DNA of 45,473 nucleotides from Arthrobacter sp. AK04 (GTDB lineage: Bacteria; Actinomycetota; Actinomycetes; Actinomycetales; Micrococcaceae), in NCBI RefSeq assembly GCF_021129155.1, contig NZ_JAJOMC010000039.1, positions 1 to 45,473 on the forward strand. The letters run 5' to 3'. The notes beneath the pieces were generated by a model, which did not search any database, was not told where the DNA came from, and was given only the letters and a program-made list of their open reading frames with translations. The position numbers and the translations under genes were made by a program. This document shows, in pieces, positions 38,805-45,473 of this stretch (position 1 is its first letter; each line of letters opens with the position of its first letter).

Positions 38805-39479
38805 AGCAGAAATCCGCTGACGGCCGGCCAGCCCCTGCGGGAGTTCCTTTCCGGAGACGCCCGTCAGCTGGCGCCCCTGCTGCTGGGCGCCGTCCTCACG
38901 CACCAGTCGCGGGACGGCGCGGTATCCGTCCGGCTCACCGAAGTGGAGGCCTACCTGGGGCCCGAGGATTCCCTGCATCCGGATCCCGGATCGCACACCT
39001 ACCGCGGGCCCACGCCGCGCAACGCACCCATGTTCGGCCCTGCGGGCCACTTGTACGTCTATTTCACCTACGGGATGCACCACTGCACGAACATCGTGTG
39101 CGGTCCGGAAGGAACGGCGTCGGCCCTGCTGCTGCGGGCAGGGGAGATCGTGGACGGGATTGAACTTGCCCGGCACCGCCGGACCACGTCCAAAAGCGCC
39201 GCCGACCTTGCGAGGGGGCCTGCCCGGCTGGCCAAGGCCTTGGGCCTGACGACGGCGGACAGCGGCCGTGATGCACTCGCGCCGCCGTTCGGGCTGGCGC
39301 TTCCGCCCAGGCCCGTGGGAAAGGTGAGCTCCGGACCAAGGGTGGGGGTCTCCGGCGCAGGAGGAACGGACCAGTACTCATGGCGCTTCTGGATCACCGG
39401 CGACCCTACCGTCTCCCAGTACAAGGCGGCCAAGCCCAGGGGGGCCAAGCCGGATCCTGCAACGTTTCACGGGCGTTAA
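38802..39479 (+). CDS. 3-methyladenine DNA glycosylase (AAG/Mpg family)
   Basis: 225-aa monofunctional glycosylase that removes 3-methyladenine and related bases. AAG-fold marks: [20 protein letters not shown] with the catalytic Glu, [37 protein letters not shown] and a conserved [14 protein letters not shown]. Full length. It is divergent from ada-alkA, forming an alkylation repair group. TAGAGT just before the ATG suggests a leaderless mRNA; an Ada-binding site between them was not identified. Confidence 0.9.
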   Translation: MSRNPLTAGQPLREFLSGDARQLAPLLLGAVLTHQSRDGAVSVRLTEVEAYLGPEDSLHPDPGSHTYRGPTPRNAPMFGPAGHLYVYFTYGMHHCTNIVCGPEGTASALLLRAGEIVDGIELARHRRTTSKSAADLARGPARLAKALGLTTADSGRDALAPPFGLALPPRPVGKVSSGPRVGVSGAGGTDQYSWRFWITGDPTVSQYKAAKPRGAKPDPATFHGR

Positions 39480-39491
39480 CGGAAATGGTTG

Positions 39492-39531
39492 TAGAATGGT
39501 AGGTCTGTCTTTTGCGATAGGGGAACGTTAA
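39492..39531 (+). promoter_or_regulatory. Promoter element of the HelD/HelR gene
   Basis: TAGAAT at 39492-39497 suits a -10; no clear -35 was found. AGGGGA lies 8-13 nt before the ATG, so this mRNA has a leader. Confidence 0.35.
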
Positions 39532-41760
39532 ATGCTCGACGCCGATTTGGCCCACGAACGCGACTATGTAGCCGGCCTGTACGCCCGGCTCGAAGAGCTG
39601 CGCGAGGAAAAGCGCCGCCAGCTGGCGCAGGTCCGCCGGGCCGGGGCTGTGGGCACCATGCAGAACGTCTCCGAGCGCGACGCGTTCGCTGCCCTCTACG
39701 AGGACCGGCTCGCCCAGCTGGACGCGGTGGATGACCGGCTGGTCTTCGGCCGGCTGGACCTGGACTCCGGCGAAGCGCAGTACATTGGCCGCATTGGCCT
39801 CACCACCGAGGACCTGCAGCGGCTCATGGTGGACTGGCGCGCGCCCGAGGCCGGCCACTTCTACCAGGCCACGGCCTTTGACCGGCAGGGTGTGCGCCGG
39901 CGCCGGCACCTGATCCTGCAGGGCCGGGAGGTCAAGGCCATCGAGGATGACGTCCTTGACGCCGGGATGCTTGCGGACAACGAATCCCTGCAGGGCGAAG
40001 GCGCCCTCCTCGCTGCCCTAAACTCCAAACGCACCGGCCGGATGTCGGACATCGTCAGCACCATCCAGTCCGAGCAGGACCGCATCATCCGCTCCTCCAT
40101 CTCCGGTGCCCTGGTGGTGCAGGGCGGACCCGGCACCGGCAAGACCGCCGTGGCCCTCCACCGTGCCGCCTACCTGCTCTATACCCACCGCGACCGGCTC
40201 AAGACCGCCGGCGTGCTGCTGGTGGGCCCGTCGTCGTCGTTCATGAAGTACATCGAAAGGGTACTGCCCTCCCTGGGCGAGACCGGCGTCGTGATGGCCA
40301 GCGTGGGCCGCCTGATGCCAGGCATCCACGCCGTGCCGGAACCGGACGCCGACGTCGCCGCCATCAAGGGCCGCCTGGACATGGCCACCGTGGTGGCCAA
40401 CGCCGTGGCCAACCGCCAGCGGATTCCCGCGGAGGACCGGATCCTGGAGGTGGACGGCCGCAAGCTGGTGCTGACTCCGCGCCAGGTCCGCCGTGCCCGC
40501 GAGCGAGCCCGCTCCACCGGCAAGCCGCACAACGAGGCCCGCGTGACGTTCGTCAAGATCCTGCTGCGCGAACTCACTGAACAAATGACCGAGCTGGTGG
40601 AAGCCGGGAACATCGGCAACAACGCAGACCGCTCCTACCTCGCCGAGGATGTCCGCTCCGCGCGGGATGTACGCATTGCCCTCAACCTCTGCTGGATGCC
40701 CATGACGCCGGAGAAGCTGATCTCCGAGCTCTTCAGCAAGCCGGCCATACTGGAATTCTGTACCCCCAACATGTCCCCGGCTGAGCGGGCGCTGCTGCAG
40801 CGTCCCGCCGACGCCCCCTGGACCGAGTCCGATGTGCCGCTGCTGGACGAGGCCGCCGAGCTGCTCGGCGAACTGGACCCGGCCGCGGGGCGTGGACTCG
40901 CTCAGCAGGAACACGACCGGGCCCGCGACCTTGCCAACGCCAAGCAGACCCTGGTGAACATGCAGGCCGCAGGGGTCGATCCGCTGATGTCGGCAGAGGA
41001 ACTGGCCGAGCAGAACCAGGAACAGGAAACACGGCAAACCGCCGCCGAGCGCGCCACCAGCGACCGCACGTGGGCTTTCGGCCACATCGTGGTGGATGAG
41101 GCGCAGGAGCTTTCGCCCATGCAGTGGCGCCTCCTGGTCCGCCGTTGCCCGTTGAAGTCCTTCACCATCGTGGGGGACATTGCGCAGACCAGCTCTGTTG
41201 CCGGCGCCAATTCCTGGCAGGGGGCGCTTGCTCCCATGTTCGGGGACCGCTGGCAGCTGGAAGAGCTGACGGTGAACTACCGCACGCCTTCCCAGATCGC
41301 CGAGGCCGCCGTCCGGATGGCCAACGCGGCGGGACTGGTGGTCTCGGCGCCGAAGGCCGTCCGCGAAGGACGCTGGTCACCCGTCATCGACGAGGTGGAT
41401 CCCGGCCAGGTGGTCAGCCGCCTTGTTGAGGTCCTGGCGGAGGAACTGGACGCGCTCGACGGCGGCCTGCTCGCCGTGATTGCCGACGGGCAGTTCCTGC
41501 CGGAGGCCACGGCAGCGCTGCGGGCTGCCTATGGACGCCGCGTGGGCACCGGTGCCGGCAGTTACGAGCAGGACATCGTGGTGATCAGCCCCCGCGAAGC
41601 CAAGGGGCTGGAGTTCGACGGCGTCGTGGTGCTCGAGCCGTCCATGATGCTCAACCATGAGCACGGCAAGGTGGGGGACCTGTACGTGGCGATGACCCGG
41701 GCCACCCAGCGTCTGCGGCTTATTGCTTCAGAACCTGTTCCGGCAGGCATCAAACGCTGA
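39532..41760 (+). CDS. HelD/HelR-type RNA polymerase recycling ATPase
   Basis: 742-aa superfamily 1 (UvrD/Rep-like) ATPase. N-terminal antiparallel coiled coil (about residues 1-50, HERDYVAGLYARLEELREEK) as in HelD; Walker A GGPGTGKTAVALHRAAYL (about 200-217); Walker B IVVDEAQELSPMQW (about 520-534); motif GDIAQTSS; C-terminal FDGVVVLEPS and VAMTRATQRLRLI. These proteins remove stalled or rifampicin-bound RNA polymerase from DNA. The close relative HelR confers rifampicin tolerance in Streptomyces; whether this copy does is unknown. It has a leader with AGGGGA. Confidence 0.85.
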   Translation: MLDADLAHERDYVAGLYARLEELREEKRRQLAQVRRAGAVGTMQNVSERDAFAALYEDRLAQLDAVDDRLVFGRLDLDSGEAQYIGRIGLTTEDLQRLMVDWRAPEAGHFYQATAFDRQGVRRRRHLILQGREVKAIEDDVLDAGMLADNESLQGEGALLAALNSKRTGRMSDIVSTIQSEQDRIIRSSISGALVVQGGPGTGKTAVALHRAAYLLYTHRDRLKTAGVLLVGPSSSFMKYIERVLPSLGETGVVMASVGRLMPGIHAVPEPDADVAAIKGRLDMATVVANAVANRQRIPAEDRILEVDGRKLVLTPRQVRRARERARSTGKPHNEARVTFVKILLRELTEQMTELVEAGNIGNNADRSYLAEDVRSARDVRIALNLCWMPMTPEKLISELFSKPAILEFCTPNMSPAERALLQRPADAPWTESDVPLLDEAAELLGELDPAAGRGLAQQEHDRARDLANAKQTLVNMQAAGVDPLMSAEELAEQNQEQETRQTAAERATSDRTWAFGHIVVDEAQELSPMQWRLLVRRCPLKSFTIVGDIAQTSSVAGANSWQGALAPMFGDRWQLEELTVNYRTPSQIAEAAVRMANAAGLVVSAPKAVREGRWSPVIDEVDPGQVVSRLVEVLAEELDALDGGLLAVIADGQFLPEATAALRAAYGRRVGTGAGSYEQDIVVISPREAKGLEFDGVVVLEPSMMLNHEHGKVGDLYVAMTRATQRLRLIASEPVPAGIKR

Positions 41761-41780
41761 TCCGGCACGCCGCCTGCTGC

Positions 41781-41796
41781 TAACTTAGAAGGCGTG
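41781..41796 (+). promoter_or_regulatory. -10 hexamer giving a leaderless tyrS mRNA
   Basis: TAACTT (41781-41786) ends 7 nt before the GTG at 41794. No well-spaced Shine-Dalgarno. Confidence 0.45.
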
Positions 41797-43107
41797 CCAG
41801 AACTCAACAGCCTCGAATCGCAGCAGAACGACCCCACTTTTGCCAACGTATGGCAGGAGCTGAAATGGCGTGGCCTGGTCCACGTGTCCACCGACGAGGC
41901 AGAGCTTGAAAAACTCCTCGCCGGCGGGCCGGTTACGTACTATTGCGGGTTCGATCCCACCGCGCCGAGCCTCCACCTGGGAAACCTGGTCCAGCTGCTC
42001 CTCATGCGCCGGCTGCAGCTGGCCGGCCATAAGCCCCTCGGGCTTGTGGGCGGCTCAACCGGCATGATCGGGGACCCCCGTCCCACAGCCGAGCGGACCC
42101 TGAACACCAAGGACACCGTGGCCGAGTGGGTGGGCTACCTTCAAGCCCAGGTCCGCCGGTTCCTCAGCTTCGAGGGGGACAACGCGGCCCGGATGGTCAA
42201 CAACCTGGACTGGACGGCGCCCCTGAGCGCCATCGACTTCCTGCGTGAAGTGGGCAAGCACTACCGTGTGGGAACCATGCTCCGCAAGGATGCAGTGGCC
42301 TCAAGGCTGAGCTCGGATGAGGGCATCAGCTACACCGAATTCAGCTACCAGATCCTCCAGGGCATGGACTACCTCCAGCTGTACCGGGACTACGGCTGCG
42401 TGCTGCAGACCGGCGGCTCGGACCAGTGGGGCAACCTCACCAGCGGCACGGAGCTGATCCGCAAGGTGGAGGGCAAGAGCGTCCACGCCCTCGGAACACC
42501 ACTGATCACCAACGCTGACGGAACGAAATTCGGCAAGAGCGAGGGTAACGCCATCTGGCTGGACGCCGGCATGTGCAGCCCTTATGCCTTCTACCAGTTC
42601 TGGGTCAACACCGCGGATGCTGACGTTGTGAACCGGCTGAAGGTCTTCACCTTCCTCAGCAGGGCCGAGATCGAGGAGCTTTCCGTTGCTGTGGCGGACC
42701 GGCCGTTCGCCCGTGAAGGCCAGCGGAAGCTTGCCTACGAAGTGACGTCCCTTGTTCACGGTGTAGAAGCCACGGAGAAGGTCATCGCGGCATCCGCAGC
42801 GCTTTTCGGAAACGGTGACCTCACCGCCCTGGACAAGCCCACGCTTCAGGCGGCAACCTCGGAGCTGCCCTCCGCCACAGTGCAGGTGGATGAGATGGGG
42901 ATTGTGGACCTGCTGGTTGCTTCCGGTTTGTCCGACAGCAAGTCAGCGGCCAGGCGCACCGTTGGTGAAGGCGGTGCCTACGTCAACAACGAGAAGGTGT
43001 CCGACCCCGAAGCGGTGATTCCAGAGTCCGAACTGCTGCATGGGCAGTACCTGCTTCTGCGCCGGGGAAAGAAGAACCTGGCCACCGTGGAGGTCCTGGT
43101 TCCCTAG
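41794..43107 (+). CDS. tyrS: Tyrosine--tRNA ligase
   Basis: 437-aa class I synthetase charging tRNA-Tyr. HIGH-like HLGN in FDPTAPSLHLGNLVQLL (about residue 57), the KMSKS-like loop KFGKSEGNAIWLDAG (about 248), and a C-terminal S4-type RNA-binding domain (about 370-437, GLSDSKSAARRTVGEG, GGAYVNNEKVSDP). Full-length eubacterial TyrRS. GTG 41794 starts it, possibly without a leader. No T-box motif upstream. Confidence 0.97.
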   Translation: MPELNSLESQQNDPTFANVWQELKWRGLVHVSTDEAELEKLLAGGPVTYYCGFDPTAPSLHLGNLVQLLLMRRLQLAGHKPLGLVGGSTGMIGDPRPTAERTLNTKDTVAEWVGYLQAQVRRFLSFEGDNAARMVNNLDWTAPLSAIDFLREVGKHYRVGTMLRKDAVASRLSSDEGISYTEFSYQILQGMDYLQLYRDYGCVLQTGGSDQWGNLTSGTELIRKVEGKSVHALGTPLITNADGTKFGKSEGNAIWLDAGMCSPYAFYQFWVNTADADVVNRLKVFTFLSRAEIEELSVAVADRPFAREGQRKLAYEVTSLVHGVEATEKVIAASAALFGNGDLTALDKPTLQAATSELPSATVQVDEMGIVDLLVASGLSDSKSAARRTVGEGGAYVNNEKVSDPEAVIPESELLHGQYLLLRRGKKNLATVEVLVP

Positions 43108-43135
43108 GTCTTCCGCCGCCCTGCATAGCCACCTG

Positions 43136-43178
43136 CACGCTCCTCCGCAGCCGATTTGCACGGCCGCGGGGGAGCGTG
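43136..43178 (+). terminator. Terminator of tyrS
   Basis: 13-bp stem with one G-U pair (43136-43148 with 43166-43178, 17-nt loop) followed by TAATGTTTTC. It lies 28 bases after the tyrS stop. A promoter-like pair (TTGCAC/TAATGT) overlaps it. Confidence 0.6.
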
Positions 43179-43184
43179 TAATGT
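43156..43184 (+). promoter_or_regulatory. Putative upstream rrn promoter
   Basis: TTGCAC (43156-43161), 17-bp spacer, TAATGT (43179-43184). It falls within the terminator hairpin, so it could be chance, or an outer rrn promoter. Confidence 0.45.
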
Positions 43185-43341
43185 TTTCTGAGTCGCCGCC
43201 GCTGAAGCGGAAAAATAGCGACCAACCCCCACCAAAAAGTGAAGCAACTTCACCATGTGCGGAAGCGCAAGAAGAAGAATTGCTGCACTTTATGATGGGC
43301 GGATTCATTCCACCGAGTGAATTCCGGGAAAACAACCGGAC

Positions 43342-43370
43342 TTGCAAAGTGAAAATGAATGAAATAAGAT
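43342..43370 (+). promoter_or_regulatory. rrn promoter
   Basis: TTGCAA (43342-43347) and TAAGAT (43365-43370) with a 17-bp spacer, set in AT-rich sequence (an A/T-rich stretch upstream may act as an UP element). It precedes the 16S gene by about 260 bases, which fits a long rRNA leader. A weaker TTGAAC/TATTCG pair follows at 43409-43436. Confidence 0.65.
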
Positions 43371-43436
43371 TGAAACATCGCAGCGAAGAAATACGAAATA
43401 AGAATTCATTGAACTGAATTGTTTCGGAAATATTCG

Positions 43437-43626
43437 AATGTGTCTGTTGTTTGAGAACTCAATAGTGTGCCAAGTTTGTTGATACCAATTGTTTTATTGA
43501 TTGGTTGTTTTGGCCAGGTCCGCCACCCCGTGGTGTGGTCTGGTTTTTACAGCTGGTTTCAAATTTTGCAGTGTGGTGGCCGCGTTTTCCCGTGGTGCCA
43601 TGTTGTGTTCGTTTTTGTTTTACTTC
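43437..43626 (+). other. rRNA leader with boxA-like antitermination sequence
   Basis: This leader begins TGTGTCTGTTGTTTGAGAAC and TCAATAGTGTG, the conserved actinobacterial rrn leader block around boxA. It also holds T-rich, G/T-rich sequence that can pair with the sequence after 16S for RNase III processing. No open reading frame here is credible. Confidence 0.55.

Positions 43627-45473
<1,847 letters not shown>

Noticed and set aside
43040..43417. 125-aa frame between tyrS and 16S rRNA
   Set aside because: It begins inside tyrS, runs through the terminator and the rrn promoters, and has no family features.

Overview
The window is high-GC actinobacterial DNA. The 16S rRNA gene (about 43627-45149) and the gene orders infC-rpmI-rplT, pheST and argCJBDFRGH point to Micrococcaceae, most likely Arthrobacter or Pseudarthrobacter. 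The genus is inferred from remembered 16S features, not from an alignment. GTG starts, 4-nt stop/start overlaps and many apparently leaderless genes fit such a genome.

Layout. 0-3.7 kb: a DUF1844 gene faces infC (ATT start), rpmI, rplT and a TrmH-family rRNA methyltransferase. 3.8-5.6 kb: a small GlsB-type membrane protein, then a complete-looking IS element of about 1.35 kb with nested double inverted termini. 5.6-9.8 kb: an MFS exporter, a NUDIX hydrolase, an Rv2578c-type radical SAM protein under a LexA-like box, a SIMPL protein and a HExxH protein. 10-13.7 kb: pheST. 13.7-15.9 kb: a decay zone with a twice-frameshifted FAD monooxygenase remnant, a frameshifted PRC-barrel gene and a cut-down lipoprotein. 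16-23.4 kb: an accessory membrane and stress block (a voltage-sensor channel with a TGDG filter, DUF421, DUF2254, a DUF6153-like protein, two tiny ORFs, DUF3040, LapA, YegP, a frameshifted GAF-ANTAR gene, an SSI-like lipoprotein and DUF305). 23.4-26.4 kb: a TetR/MFS divergent pair around a palindromic operator, and a quinone oxidoreductase. 26.4-35.3 kb: the full arginine operon including its own regulator argR. 35.3-39.5 kb: a PNPOx-family protein, a mycothiol-dependent isomerase, and a three-gene DNA alkylation repair group (ogt, ada-alkA, mpg). 39.5-43.1 kb: a HelD/HelR-type RNA polymerase recycling helicase and tyrS. 43.1-45.47 kb: rrn promoters, leader, 16S rRNA and the start of the ITS; the 23S gene is not reached.

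How the genes work together. The arg operon is a self-contained route from N-acetylglutamyl phosphate to arginine with feedback control through ArgR. ogt, ada-alkA and mpg cover direct reversal and base excision of alkylated DNA. infC, rpmI and rplT supply translation factors. The 16-23 kb block has no single known pathway; its envelope proteins, channel, protease-inhibitor-like lipoprotein and small Cys/His proteins make it the best place to look for an undescribed stress or envelope module. No CRISPR array, tRNA gene, phage or recognised defence system was seen.
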